A stretch of DNA of 64,000 bases from Salinarimonas ramus (lineage in GTDB: Bacteria; Pseudomonadota; Alphaproteobacteria; Rhizobiales; Beijerinckiaceae): assembly GCF_014645695.1 (NCBI RefSeq), contig NZ_BMMF01000016.1, positions 1-64,000 of the forward strand, given 5' to 3'. The notes beneath the pieces are model-generated. The model did no database searches. It had not been told where the DNA came from and worked only from the letters and a program-made list of their open reading frames with translations. The translations under genes were made by a program, and so were the position numbers. Positions 49,496-62,751 of this stretch are shown one piece after another. Numbering within the stretch: the stretch's first letter is position 1; each line of letters begins with the position of its first letter.

Positions 49496-50733
49496 CCGCT
49501 CCGCAGAAGCCCAATTCCTTCCGCAACGGCCCGGACGAGACCGGCCATTTCGGCATGTTCGGCGGCCGTTTCGTGGCCGAGACCCTGATGCCGAACATCC
49601 TCGAGCTGGAAGCCGCCTACGAGGCGGCCAAGGCCGATCCCGAGTTCGAGCGCGAGCTGCGCTCCTACGCCACGCACTACGTCGGCCGGCCGAGCCCGCT
49701 CTACTACGCCGAGCGCCTCACCGAGCACGTGCGCGAGACGGCCGGGGCCGGGCAGGGCGCGAAGATCTACCTCAAGCGCGACGAGCTCAACCATACCGGC
49801 GCGCACAAGGTGAACAACGTGCTGGGCCAGATCCTGCTCGCGCGGCGCATGGGCAAGAAGCGGATCATCGCCGAGACGGGCGCGGGCCAGCACGGCGTCG
49901 CCACCGCGACGCTGTGCGCGCGCTTCGGGCTGGAATGCATCGTCTACATGGGCGCCGTCGACGTCGAGCGGCAGAAGCCCAACGTCTTCCGCATGGAGAT
50001 GCTCGGCGCGACCGTCGTACCCTGCCAGTCCGGCTCGAAGACGCTGAAAGACGCCATGAACGAGGCGCTGCGCGACTGGGTGACCAACGTCGAGACGACG
50101 TTCTACTGCATCGGCACGGTGGCCGGCCCGCATCCCTATCCGGCGATGGTGCGCGACTTCCAGTGCGTCATCGGCGAGGAGGTGCGTTGGCAGATGCAGG
50201 AGGCGGAAGGCCGCGGGCCGGATTCGCTCATCGCCGCCATCGGCGGCGGCTCCAACGCCATCGGCCTGTTCCACCCCTTCCTCGACGACGAGAACGTGGA
50301 GATCTACGGCGTCGAGGCCGCCGGGCGCGGCATCGACACGGGCGAGCACGCGGCCTCCATCACCGGCGGCAAGCCCGGCGTGCTGCACGGCAACCGCACC
50401 TACCTGCTCATGGACGGCGACGGCCAGATCACCGAGGCGCACTCGATCTCGGCGGGCCTCGACTATCCCGGCATCGGGCCCGAGCATTCCTGGCTCGCGG
50501 ACGTCGGCCGCGTCACCTACACCTCCGCCACCGACAAGGAAGCGCTCGACGCCTTCCAGCTGATGTCGAAGCTCGAAGGCATCATCCCGGCGCTCGAGCC
50601 CTCCCACGCCATCGCCAAGGCGGTGGAGATCGCGGCGGGCAAGCCGCGCGACCACATCATGGTGATCAACCTGTGCGGCCGCGGCGACAAGGACATCTTC
50701 ACGGTGGCCGAGCATCTGCGGGGCGGGCTGTGA
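49492..50733 (+). CDS. trpB: Tryptophan synthase beta chain
   Basis: A 413-residue PLP enzyme starting at GTG. The cofactor lysine is K106 in '[17 protein letters not shown]'. Also '[19 protein letters not shown]', '[18 protein letters not shown]' and the C-terminal '[18 protein letters not shown]'. It condenses indole with serine. An earlier ATG (49462) lies inside trpF and is not favoured. Confidence 0.97.
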   Translation: MTAPQKPNSFRNGPDETGHFGMFGGRFVAETLMPNILELEAAYEAAKADPEFERELRSYATHYVGRPSPLYYAERLTEHVRETAGAGQGAKIYLKRDELNHTGAHKVNNVLGQILLARRMGKKRIIAETGAGQHGVATATLCARFGLECIVYMGAVDVERQKPNVFRMEMLGATVVPCQSGSKTLKDAMNEALRDWVTNVETTFYCIGTVAGPHPYPAMVRDFQCVIGEEVRWQMQEAEGRGPDSLIAAIGGGSNAIGLFHPFLDDENVEIYGVEAAGRGIDTGEHAASITGGKPGVLHGNRTYLLMDGDGQITEAHSISAGLDYPGIGPEHSWLADVGRVTYTSATDKEALDAFQLMSKLEGIIPALEPSHAIAKAVEIAAGKPRDHIMVINLCGRGDKDIFTVAEHLRGGL

Positions 50734-50779
50734 TCGCGCCCGCATCGACGCCTGCCTGCCCCATACCGGAACCGACCCC

Positions 50780-51607
50780 ATGACCGCCCGCATCGACGCC
50801 CGCTTCGCCAAGGCCCGCGCCGAGGGCCGCGCCGCCCTCGTCACCTACGTCATGGCGGGCGATCCCGACCCGGAGACGGCGCTCGCCGTCATCCGCGCGC
50901 TGCCGGCGGCGGGGGCCGACATCATCGAGGTGGGGCTGCCCTTCACCGATCCCATGGCCGACGGCCCGGCGATCCAGGCCTCGGGCCTGCGCGCGCTGAA
51001 GGCGGGGCAGGACACGGCCGGCACGATCGACCTCGTGCGCCGCTTCCGCGATGGCGACGCGCACACGCCGATCATCCTGATGGGCTACTTCAACCCGATC
51101 TACCAATACGGTGTCGAGCGATTCCTCGCGGACGCGAAGGCGGCCGGCGTCGACGGGCTCATCGTCGTCGACCTGCCGCCGGAGGAGGACGCCGAGCTGT
51201 GCCTTCCGGCGCTCGAGGCGGGCCTCGCCTTCATCCGGCTCGCGACGCCGACGACGGACGACAAGCGCCTTCCGGCCGTCCTCGCGAACACGGCGGGCTT
51301 CGTCTACTACGTCTCGATCACCGGCATCACGGGTGCGGCGACGCCCGATTTCGGCAAGGTCGCGAGCGCCGTCGAGCGCATCAAGCGCCACACGGACCTG
51401 CCCGTCGTCGTCGGCTTCGGCGTGAAGACCGGCGCACACGCCGCCGCCATCGCCCAGGGCGCCGATGGCGTCGTCGTCGGCACGGCTCTGGTCTCGGCGC
51501 TGGAGCGCAGCCTCGTCGACGGCGCCGCCGGCCCAGGCACGGTGGAGGCCGTGACAGGCCTCGTCGGCGAGCTCGCGGCGGGCGTGCGCTCGGTCGCGAA
51601 GGGCTGA
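50780..51607 (+). CDS. trpA: Tryptophan synthase alpha chain
   Basis: A 275-residue TIM barrel: '[20 protein letters not shown]' carries the catalytic Glu and Asp, '[17 protein letters not shown]' follows, '[15 protein letters not shown]', and '[20 protein letters not shown]' the phosphate-binding end. It cleaves indole-glycerol phosphate. Last gene of trpFBA; a weak hairpin (51606-51632) lies between it and convergent flbD. Confidence 0.96.
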   Translation: MTARIDARFAKARAEGRAALVTYVMAGDPDPETALAVIRALPAAGADIIEVGLPFTDPMADGPAIQASGLRALKAGQDTAGTIDLVRRFRDGDAHTPIILMGYFNPIYQYGVERFLADAKAAGVDGLIVVDLPPEEDAELCLPALEAGLAFIRLATPTTDDKRLPAVLANTAGFVYYVSITGITGAATPDFGKVASAVERIKRHTDLPVVVGFGVKTGAHAAAIAQGADGVVVGTALVSALERSLVDGAAGPGTVEAVTGLVGELAAGVRSVAKG

Positions 51608-51642
51608 GCGGCGAGAGGATCGCGCGCCGCTCGATCCGCGTC

Positions 51643-53007
<1,365 letters not shown>

Positions 53008-53018
53008 GATCCGGCTCC

Positions 53019-53372
53019 TTAATGGTCGCTCTTGATGATCTCGGTCATGGTGATGCCGAGCCTGTCCTCGACGAGGACGACCTCGCCGCGGGCGACGAGG
53101 CGGTTGTTGACGAAGATGTCGACGGCCTCGCCGACCTTGCGGTCGAGCTCCAGCACGGCGCCGGGCGCGATCTGCAGGAGATCGCCCACGGGCATGCGGG
53201 CGCGCCCGAGCACGGCCGAGACCGCCACCGGCACGTCGAAGATCTGCTCGAGATCCGCGGCCGTGCGCTGGACGACCGGCCCGTCGCGGGTCGATTCCGC
53301 CGGCAGCGCCGCCTGCGGGTCGAAGCCGATGTCCTCGTCGTCGAGCTGAGGCAGGGTGAAGTCTCCGCTCAT
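53019..53372 (-). CDS. fliN: Flagellar motor switch protein FliN
   Basis: A 117-residue SpoA-domain protein: 'EQIFDVPVAVSAVLGRARMP' and 'DLLQIAPGAVLELDRKVGEA' with 'VDIFVNNRLVARGEVVLVED' and 'LGITMTEII'. It completes the C-ring with FliM and FliG. 11 bases before flbD, 4 bases after fliH. Confidence 0.95.
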   Translation of the reverse strand: MSGDFTLPQLDDEDIGFDPQAALPAESTRDGPVVQRTAADLEQIFDVPVAVSAVLGRARMPVGDLLQIAPGAVLELDRKVGEAVDIFVNNRLVARGEVVLVEDRLGITMTEIIKSDH

Positions 53373-53376
53373 CGCG

Positions 53377-53976
53377 TCACGCTCCCGGTGTCTCGTGCGT
53401 CGCGCCCGTGGTCTTGCGGGCGATCTCGGCCGCGAGCGCCGCGCCGTCGCGCACGACGCCGCCGTCGGCCCATTCGAAGCGCGCGTCGCCGCGCGCGATG
53501 TCGTTCTCGCCGATGACGACGAGGCGGCCCTCGAAGCCGCGCTCGCGGGCGAGGGTCTTCACCAGCGCCTCGACCTCGTCGACGAGGCTCTCCTCGACGC
53601 GCACCACGAGGTGGGGCACGCCGCGCAGGTGCCCGAAGGCCTCGCGGGCGGCTTCCATGATCGTGTCGAGGGGGAAGCGCTCCAGCGCCGCGCCGGCCAG
53701 CGTGCGCGCCAGCGTCTCGGCGAAGGCCAGCGCCTCCGCCTCCAGCGCGTTGCCGCGCGCGTCGGCGTCGGCGAGGAGCGCGCGGGAGGCCTCGGCGATG
53801 CGCGCCAGCGTCTCGCGCTTGGCCGCGTCGACCTCCGCCAGGGCGGCCGCGCGGCCCTCGGCGACGCCGCGGGCGTGGCCGCGCGCCTCCGCCTCCGCCA
53901 GCGCCGCCTCTGCCTTCGGCGAGGGCGTGCCCGCGGGGCGGGAGAAGTCGCGATCGAAGACGAACCTGCCGCTCAT
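53377..53976 (-). CDS. fliH: FliH-like flagellar assembly protein
   Basis: A 199-residue protein. An N-terminal coiled coil (about 20-70, alanine/glutamate-rich 'AEAALAEAEARGHARGVAEG') leads to a C-terminal domain with 'LARTLAGAALERFPLDTIME', 'PHLVVRVEESLVDEVEALVK' and 'RGDARFEWADGGVVRDG'. It resembles FliH/FlbE, the stator-like regulator of the export ATPase FliI. Set one base after fliF with no fliG between them. Confidence 0.85.
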   Translation of the reverse strand: MSGRFVFDRDFSRPAGTPSPKAEAALAEAEARGHARGVAEGRAAALAEVDAAKRETLARIAEASRALLADADARGNALEAEALAFAETLARTLAGAALERFPLDTIMEAAREAFGHLRGVPHLVVRVEESLVDEVEALVKTLARERGFEGRLVVIGENDIARGDARFEWADGGVVRDGAALAAEIARKTTGATHETPGA

Positions 53977-53977
53977 C

Positions 53978-55624
53978 TCAGCCTCGCTCGTGGATCCATT
54001 GGCGCATCACGGTCACCGTCTCGGTGGGGCTCTGCTTGACGAGGTCGGCGACGCGCTCCAGCGAGGCCTGCTGCACCTGGCCGTTGACCTTGGCCATCTC
54101 GATCATCTGCGAGGTCGCGTCGGGGCGTGCCATCATCAGGGCCGTGTCGACCGCCGCGTTGCCCGTGCTGCCGCCCTCCGGGCCGCCGATCGCCGCCGTT
54201 CCGCCCTCGCCGCGGGTGATCACCACGGGGGGCGCGGTGAGGCTGCGCAGCATCGGCCGCAGCACCGTGAAGATGACGACGAGCGAGAGCAGGAAGAGCA
54301 CGCCGAGCTCGATGGCGCGCAGGACGTCCTCGCGCGAAGGGTTCATCAGGCTCTCGAGCAGCGTCTGCTCCTCGGGCAGGAATTCCGGCTGCGGCCCTTC
54401 GGCGAAGCGCAGGTTGACGATCTCGATCTGGTCGCCGCGATCGGCGTCGAAGCCGATGGCCGTGCGCACCAGCGCCTCGATGCGGTCGAGCTCCTCCTGG
54501 GCGCGCGGCTCGTAGGTCACCGTGCCGTCGGGGGCGACCTGGTAGGCGCCGTCGACGAGGACCGCGACCGAGATGCGCGAGAGCCGCGGGCCCTCCAGCA
54601 TCTCGACGCGGGTGGAGCGGGAGATCTCGTAGTTGATCGTCTCCTCGGTCGTCTCCTGCTGGTCGCGCATGCCGGCGCCGCCCTGGTCGTTGCCGGCCTC
54701 GGGCAATTCGTTGCCCACCGTGACGCCGGCCTCGTTCTGGGTCGCCACCGAATTGTCGGTGCGCGACTGCATGGAGCGCGCCACCTGCCCGTTGGGATCG
54801 AAGGTCTCCGAGCGATTCTCGACCCGGTTCGTGTCGAACTCCGCCGCTACCTGGACACGGGTGCGCCCACGCCCGACGATGCCGGCGACGATGTCCTCGA
54901 CCTGGTTGCGCAGGCGATTCTCGAAGGCGATGCGCGTCTCGTCCGCGGCGAAGGCGGCCATGGCCTCTCCCGCGGTCGCGCCGTCGGCGAGGAGGCGACC
55001 GCCCTCGTCGACGATGGAGATGCGATCGGGACGCAGGCCTTCCACGGCGGTGGCGACGAGGTGGCGGATGGCGCGCACCTGCGACTGGTCGAGGTCGCCG
55101 CGCACCCGCAGCACGATGGAGGCGCGCGGGTCCTCCCGGTCGCGCTCGAACAGGCGCCGCTCGGGGATGGCGAGATGGACGCGCGCCGCCTCGACCCGCG
55201 CCAGCGAGGAGATGGTGCGCGAGAGCTCGCCCTCGAGCGCGCGCAGCTGGTTGATGTTCTGGACGAAGCTCGTCGAGGAGAACGAATCGCCCCGGTCGAA
55301 GATCTCGTAGCCGACGCCGGTCCCCGCCGGCAGGCCGTCGGCGGCGAGCTCCATGCGCAGCCGCGCCAGATCCGCGCGGGGCGCCAGGATGACGCCGTCG
55401 CCGCGGGTCTCGTAAGCCACGCCCCGCGCCTCGAGGTCGCGTACCACCGCGCCCGCATCGGCCATGGAGAGATCGGAATAGAGCACGCCCATGTCTGGCT
55501 GGGACATGCGCATGATGACGAAGGCGAAGAAGCCGACGAGGGCGAGCGTCACCGCGCCCATCACCGCGAGGCGGGCCGGGCCGAGCCGGGTCAGGTTCTC
55601 CATCAACGGGTTCACGCGAGACAC
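53978..55624 (-). CDS. fliF: Flagellar MS-ring protein FliF
   Basis: A 548-residue MS-ring protein. An N-terminal helix (about 18-40) precedes the ring-building motifs 'PDMGVLYSDLSMADAGAVVR', 'GYEIFDRGDSFSSTSFVQNI', 'RVEAARVHLAIPERRLFERD' and a second helix (about 430-450). The C-terminus 'ETVTVMRQWIHERG' is the FliG-binding tail. A CtrA-like box lies upstream. First gene of the fliF-fliH-fliN-flbD operon. Confidence 0.96.
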   Translation of the reverse strand: MSRVNPLMENLTRLGPARLAVMGAVTLALVGFFAFVIMRMSQPDMGVLYSDLSMADAGAVVRDLEARGVAYETRGDGVILAPRADLARLRMELAADGLPAGTGVGYEIFDRGDSFSSTSFVQNINQLRALEGELSRTISSLARVEAARVHLAIPERRLFERDREDPRASIVLRVRGDLDQSQVRAIRHLVATAVEGLRPDRISIVDEGGRLLADGATAGEAMAAFAADETRIAFENRLRNQVEDIVAGIVGRGRTRVQVAAEFDTNRVENRSETFDPNGQVARSMQSRTDNSVATQNEAGVTVGNELPEAGNDQGGAGMRDQQETTEETINYEISRSTRVEMLEGPRLSRISVAVLVDGAYQVAPDGTVTYEPRAQEELDRIEALVRTAIGFDADRGDQIEIVNLRFAEGPQPEFLPEEQTLLESLMNPSREDVLRAIELGVLFLLSLVVIFTVLRPMLRSLTAPPVVITRGEGGTAAIGGPEGGSTGNAAVDTALMMARPDATSQMIEMAKVNGQVQQASLERVADLVKQSPTETVTVMRQWIHERG

Positions 55625-55696
55625 ACCCTCGAGATCGCTGGCACGTGCCGACGGCGGATCGACGCGGCCGGTAGGCAGGAATTTCCCAGCGGAGGG

Positions 55697-55711
55697 TGAA
55701 CGACTGGTTAA
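55697..55711 (-). promoter_or_regulatory. CtrA-like box upstream of fliF
   Basis: On the minus strand TTAA-CCAGTCG-TTCA: one mismatch from TTAA-N7-TTAA, 73 bases ahead of the fliF start. In Caulobacter fliF is a CtrA-driven class II gene. Confidence 0.55.
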
Positions 55712-55835
55712 CGCCGCAAAGATGAGCCGGCTCGAGGCACCCGGCAGGGCCCCAGGAGCAATGCGCGAAATTCGGGGCTATCGTCGGGGACCGTTCCGCG
55801 TTATGACCGCGTTCTCCATACGTTCGGTTACAGGC

Positions 55836-56720
55836 ATGGCTCCCCGCAACGTCACGATCGTGGTGCTCTGGATGGCCGGGGCGCTCCTGTCCTTCTCGGC
55901 GATCGCGGTCGCCGTGCGCGAGCTGTCGGCCGGGCTCTCCGCCTTCGAGATGCTGGCCTTCCGCAACGCGGTGGGGCTCGTGGGCATCCTCGTCGTCGCC
56001 GCCCTCGTGCCGCGCGTGCGCGCGAGCCTCGCCGCGCGCCGGCTCGGGCGCCACGCCCAGCGCAACGTGGTGCACTTTCTCGGGCAATACGCCTGGACGG
56101 TGGGGATCACGCTCCTGCCGCTCGCCGTCGTCTTCGCCGTCGAATTCACGGCGCCGGCGCTGACCGCGCTCCTCGCCGTCCTGCTGCTCGGCGAGCGGCT
56201 GACGCGCACGCGGGCGCTCGCCATCGGGCTGGGCTTCCTCGGCGTGCTCGTCATCGTGAGGCCCGGCGCGGGGGACGTGGGGCTGCCCGCGCTCGTCGTC
56301 CTGTTCGCGGCCTTCGCCTTCGCGCTCACGGCCATCGCCACGAAGAGCCTCACGCGCACCGAGACGACGGCCTCGATCCTCCTGTGGATGAACGCGATGC
56401 AGCTCCCGCTCAACCTGATCGGGGCCGACGACGGCTATCTCGCCCGCCTCCTCGAGGCGCCGCTCCTGCCGCTCGCCGCGCTCGGCATCGGCGGCTTCAC
56501 CGCCCATTGGTGCCTGACGAACGCCTACCGGAACGGAGACGCCATCATGGTCGTGCCGCTCGACTTCCTGCGCATCCCGCTCATCGCGATCGTCGGCCTC
56601 GTGCTCTACGCCGAGCCGCTGGACCCGTTCGTGTTCGTGGGCGCCGGCGTGATCGTCGCGGGGATCCTGATCAACCTGCGCGCGGAGACGACGCGCGCGA
56701 CCCGGCCGCGGGGGGCGTGA
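55836..56720 (+). CDS. EamA/DMT family transporter
   Basis: A 294-residue ten-helix membrane protein of the drug/metabolite transporter superfamily, in two EamA repeats. Marks include 'FEMLAFRNAVGLVGILVVAA', 'EFTAPALTALLAVLLLGERL' and 'AYRNGDAIMVVPLDFLRIPL'. Substrate unknown. ATG 55836 is chosen; an in-frame ATG at 55803 would add 11 residues. The helicase gene follows 3 bases later. Confidence 0.85.
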   Translation: MAPRNVTIVVLWMAGALLSFSAIAVAVRELSAGLSAFEMLAFRNAVGLVGILVVAALVPRVRASLAARRLGRHAQRNVVHFLGQYAWTVGITLLPLAVVFAVEFTAPALTALLAVLLLGERLTRTRALAIGLGFLGVLVIVRPGAGDVGLPALVVLFAAFAFALTAIATKSLTRTETTASILLWMNAMQLPLNLIGADDGYLARLLEAPLLPLAALGIGGFTAHWCLTNAYRNGDAIMVVPLDFLRIPLIAIVGLVLYAEPLDPFVFVGAGVIVAGILINLRAETTRATRPRGA

Positions 56721-56723
56721 GCG

Positions 56724-57815
56724 ATGGCGTGGTCGGGGCAGCAGGAGGCGGCGCTCTCCGCCGTCGCCGCGTGGCTGAAGGGCGGGGACGCGCAGGTCTT
56801 CCGCCTCTTCGGCTTCGCGGGCACGGGCAAGACGACGCTCGCGACCCACATCGCCGAGGGTGTCGACGGGGACGTCGCCTTCGGCGCCTTCACCGGCAAG
56901 GCGGCGTCCGTCATGCGCTCGAAGGGCTGCACGGAAGCCTCGACCATCCACGCCATGATCTACCGCTCGCGCGGGGACGAGGAGGAGGGGCCGTCCTTCA
57001 CCCTCAACCGCTCCGGGCCGGCGGCGAAGGCGGACCTCATCGTCATCGACGAATGCTCCATGGTGGACGAGGAGCTGGGCCGCGACCTCCTCTCCTTCGG
57101 CAAGAAGGTGCTCGTGCTCGGCGATCCCGCCCAGCTCCCGCCGGTGAAGGGCGGGGGCTTCTTCACCGAGGCCGAGCCCGACATCATGCTCACGGAAGTC
57201 CACCGCCAGGCGGCGGACAACCCGATCGTCCACCTCTCCATGCTGGTGCGCGACGGCGGGAGGCTCGATTACGGCACGTTCGGCGAGAGCCGCGTCATCC
57301 GCCGCGCGGAGATCGATCCCGACACGGTGATGAACGCCGACCAGGTCCTGGTGGGCATGAACAAGACGCGCCGGCTCTACAACGGCCGCATCCGCGAGCT
57401 GAAGGGCTACCGCGATCCCTTCCCTGCGGCGGACGAGAAGCTCGTGTGCCTGCGCAACGACAAGACCAAGGGCCTCCTCAACGGCGGCCTCTGGACCGTG
57501 ACGGAAGCGAAGCATTGGCCCAATCGCGGCCTCGTCGTCATGCGCATCGCCGCCGAGGAGAACGCCCGCCAGACCACCAAGGTCGAGGTGCCCGTCGCTT
57601 TCTTCGAGGGCGGCGAGGAGGAGCTGCCCTACGCGATGCGCCGCGAGCACGACGAGCTGACCTACGGCTACGCGCTCACCGTCCACAAGGCTCAAGGGTC
57701 GCAATGGGACGACATCGTGCTCTTCGACGAGAGCTTCGCCTTCCGCGAGCACCGGGCGCGCTGGCTCTACACGGGCCTCACCCGCGCCGCCGAGCGCATC
57801 GTCGTGGTGCGATGA
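56724..57815 (+). CDS. RecD/Dda-like ATP-dependent DNA helicase
   Basis: A 363-residue SF1B helicase. Walker A 'LFGFAGTGKTTLA' (K36), Walker B 'LIVIDECSMVDEEL', 'VLGDPAQLPPVKGGGFF' (motif III) and the C-terminal 'LTYGYALTVHKAQGSQWDDI' with 'WLYTGLTRAAERIVVV'. It resembles the compact RecD-like/Dda helicases without the RecD N-terminal part. A role in DNA repair or plasmid/phage-like processing is possible. Overlap-free, 3 bases after the EamA gene. Confidence 0.88.
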   Translation: MAWSGQQEAALSAVAAWLKGGDAQVFRLFGFAGTGKTTLATHIAEGVDGDVAFGAFTGKAASVMRSKGCTEASTIHAMIYRSRGDEEEGPSFTLNRSGPAAKADLIVIDECSMVDEELGRDLLSFGKKVLVLGDPAQLPPVKGGGFFTEAEPDIMLTEVHRQAADNPIVHLSMLVRDGGRLDYGTFGESRVIRRAEIDPDTVMNADQVLVGMNKTRRLYNGRIRELKGYRDPFPAADEKLVCLRNDKTKGLLNGGLWTVTEAKHWPNRGLVVMRIAAEENARQTTKVEVPVAFFEGGEEELPYAMRREHDELTYGYALTVHKAQGSQWDDIVLFDESFAFREHRARWLYTGLTRAAERIVVVR

Positions 57816-57870
57816 CGCGAAGCGGCGCGCAGCCCTTGCCCGCGCGCGCCGGCGCTGCTACGCGGCACGG

Positions 57871-58632
57871 ATGAGCCCGCCCCATCGGGCGGACCGGGAA
57901 AAGACGAAAGTGCTCAATCGCTTCCGCAGCGCAGAGACCCGCACGGCGCGTCGGCTCGCGCGCATCGCGCGCTGGGACAGGCCGATCGAGGGCGGCCTCG
58001 GTCGGCTGCGTGCCTGGGCGAACATGGTGCTGGTCGACCACGGCGTCTTCCGCCTCGCCTATCTGAACCTCCACAGGGTCACGCCGAAGCTCTGGCGCGC
58101 GGCGCAGCCGGCCCCGCCACAGCTCGCGCGGCTGCGCGCGCAGGGGTTGCGTACCGTCGTCTACCTGCGCGGCGGGCGCGAGCACGGCTCCTGGCAATTG
58201 CAGAAGGAGTGCTGCGAGGCGCTGGGGCTCGAGCTCGTCGACTTCGTGGTGCGCTCGCGCGCCGCGCCCGACAAGGAGACGCTGCTGCGCGCCCGCGCCT
58301 TCTTCGAGGGGCTGAGCTATCCCGCCCTCGTTCATTGCAAGTCCGGCGCCGACCGGGCGGGCTTCATGTCCGCGCTCTACCTCGTCGTCCACGAGGGCCG
58401 CCCCGCCGACGAGGCTTTGCGCCAGCTCTCGCTGCGATACGGGCATTTTCGCTTCGCCAAGACCGGCATCCTCGACGCCTTCTTCGAGCGCTGGCGCGAC
58501 GAGGGGGAGGCGCAGGGCCTGTCCTTCGAGGAATGGGTCGAGACGCGCTACGACCCGGACGCGCTCACCCGCGCGTTCAAGCCGGGCCTCGTCTCGGACA
58601 TCCTGGTCGATCGGATCATGAAGCGCGAGTGA
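57871..58632 (+). CDS. Tyrosine phosphatase-like (DSP/PTP) protein
   Basis: A 253-residue protein with the P-loop H155-C-K-S-G-A-D-R162 (HCx5R), the catalytic signature of dual-specificity/tyrosine phosphatases. It is preceded by 'LRTVVYLRGGREHGSWQLQK' and followed by 'AGFMSALYLVVHEGRPADEA'. A candidate general-acid aspartate lies in 'LELVDFVV'. It could act on proteins, inositol-like phosphates or lipids. It starts 55 bases after the helicase gene. Confidence 0.82.
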   Translation: MSPPHRADREKTKVLNRFRSAETRTARRLARIARWDRPIEGGLGRLRAWANMVLVDHGVFRLAYLNLHRVTPKLWRAAQPAPPQLARLRAQGLRTVVYLRGGREHGSWQLQKECCEALGLELVDFVVRSRAAPDKETLLRARAFFEGLSYPALVHCKSGADRAGFMSALYLVVHEGRPADEALRQLSLRYGHFRFAKTGILDAFFERWRDEGEAQGLSFEEWVETRYDPDALTRAFKPGLVSDILVDRIMKRE

Positions 58633-58668
58633 GCGGGCGCGACCGGCGCGCCCGCCCGACCCTCGGTG

Positions 58669-59571
58669 TCACTGCTGCGCAGGCGCGGGCGCCTCGCCCT
58701 CGGCCGGCGCGTCGGTGCGCTCGATGGCGGCGCCCTCGCGCAGCGAGAGCAGCAGCTCCTGCTGCGCGCGGCGGGCGAGGTAGGTGTCGATCTGCTCGCG
58801 CATCTCCTCGAAGGTCGGGACCGGCCGCTCGCGACGCTCCTCGGCCTTGATCACGTGCCAGCCGAACTGGCTCTGCACCGGCTCGGACACCTCGCCGGGC
58901 TCCAGCGCGAAGGCGGCCTCGGCGAAGGGCGCCACCATGCGGTCGCGGGTGAAGAAGCCGAGATCGCCGCCGGCGCGGGCCGAGCCCGGATCCTGCGACA
59001 GCTCGGCCGCCACCTCCTCGAAGGCCTCGCCCTCGGCGATGCGCGCGGCGGCGGCCTGTGCCTCCTCCTGCGTCGGCACCAGGATGTGGCGGGCGCGCAC
59101 CTCCTGCTCGGGCTCGATGTCGGCGATGGTCTCCTCGTAGAGGGCGCGCGCGGCCTCCTCGGTCACCGCGGCCTCGATCGTGTCCTCGAGGAGCGACTCG
59201 AGCAGCAGCTTGTCGCGCTGGTAGGCGAGGCGCTGGGCGAAGCCCTCGCTCTCGCCGATGCCGGCTTCTTCGGCCGCGCGGGCGGCGAGCTCGAGGTTGA
59301 CGAGGTAGTTCACCAGCGTCTCGCGACGCTGCTCGGCGTTCATGCCCGGCAGCGGCAGAGCCGGGTCCCCGGCCGCGAGGGCGATGTCGCCCTCGGTGAT
59401 CTCCACGCCGTCGACGGTGGCGACGACGGTGCTCGGGTCGACGGGCACGGCCTCGGCCGCGGGTGCGGCGTCGGTGGCGGGAGCCTGGTCCTGCGCCAGC
59501 GCGACCGCGGGAGCGGACACGCCGACGAGGAGCGCGAGGGCGAGACGGGGAAGAAGGGCGTTGGACGGCAT
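58669..59571 (-). CDS. Peptidylprolyl isomerase (PpiC/SurA-like)
   Basis: A 300-residue periplasmic protein with a signal peptide (cut near 'AVALAQDQ', residue 27), a SurA-like N-terminal part ('VDGVEITEGDIALAAGD' and 'VNYLVNLELAARAAEEAGI'), and a parvulin domain 'VRARHILVPTQEEAQAAAAR' to 'FGWHVIKAEERRERPVPTFE'. It helps outer-membrane or secreted proteins fold. Start ATG 59571 has GAGG upstream; the longer frame to 59670 is unsupported. Divergent from secA. Confidence 0.9.
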   Translation of the reverse strand: MPSNALLPRLALALLVGVSAPAVALAQDQAPATDAAPAAEAVPVDPSTVVATVDGVEITEGDIALAAGDPALPLPGMNAEQRRETLVNYLVNLELAARAAEEAGIGESEGFAQRLAYQRDKLLLESLLEDTIEAAVTEEAARALYEETIADIEPEQEVRARHILVPTQEEAQAAAARIAEGEAFEEVAAELSQDPGSARAGGDLGFFTRDRMVAPFAEAAFALEPGEVSEPVQSQFGWHVIKAEERRERPVPTFEEMREQIDTYLARRAQQELLLSLREGAAIERTDAPAEGEAPAPAQQ

Positions 59572-59753
59572 GCGTTTCCTCGAAGGGCGCGGACGCGCTC
59601 GCGGATCGGCGCGGCCACTCGACAATTGGCGTTCGACGTCTGGTCTGGCCCATCGGCGGCGCCGATGCAAGCCGAGGCGGCGCGGCGGGGATGCGTGTCA
59701 CCGGCCCGTGATCGCGCGCGCTCCTTTCGGATGCACGACGCGATGATTAGGTC

Positions 59754-59759
59754 TATATA
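59754..59759 (+). promoter_or_regulatory. Candidate -10 element of secA
   Basis: CTATATAG, 47 bases before the secA start, stands out in the 234-base divergent region. No matching -35 is obvious. The same CTATATA core precedes the ArsR-type gene, and a related CATATATA precedes rsfS. Confidence 0.4.
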
Positions 59760-59805
59760 GCGCGCATCCGCCGCATTCGACGACCCACTGAGACGACAGG
59801 ACCCC

Positions 59806-62622
<2,817 letters not shown>

Positions 62623-62680
62623 GCCGCGCCGGCGTCGGCACCGTATGCAGGCGCCAGACGCATCGCCTGAAGCCGCTTTC

Positions 62681-62707
62681 GCGCCCGCGCACCTTCCGCG
62701 CGGGCGC
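62681..62707 (+). terminator. secA terminator hairpin
   Basis: Perfect 10-bp stem GCGCCCGCGC / GCGCGGGCGC with a 7-base loop, about 58 bases after the secA stop. Only a mixed CCGTCTCGTCT tail follows. Confidence 0.65.
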
Positions 62708-62751
62708 CCGTCTCGTCTAAGCTCCCGCTCCCGACGACGGAGCCCGAGACG

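Noticed and set aside
53973-57752. A 1259-codon minus frame across fliF, the EamA gene and the helicase gene
   Set aside because: It spans several genes with clear domains on known strands and frames, and its own translation is compositionally odd.
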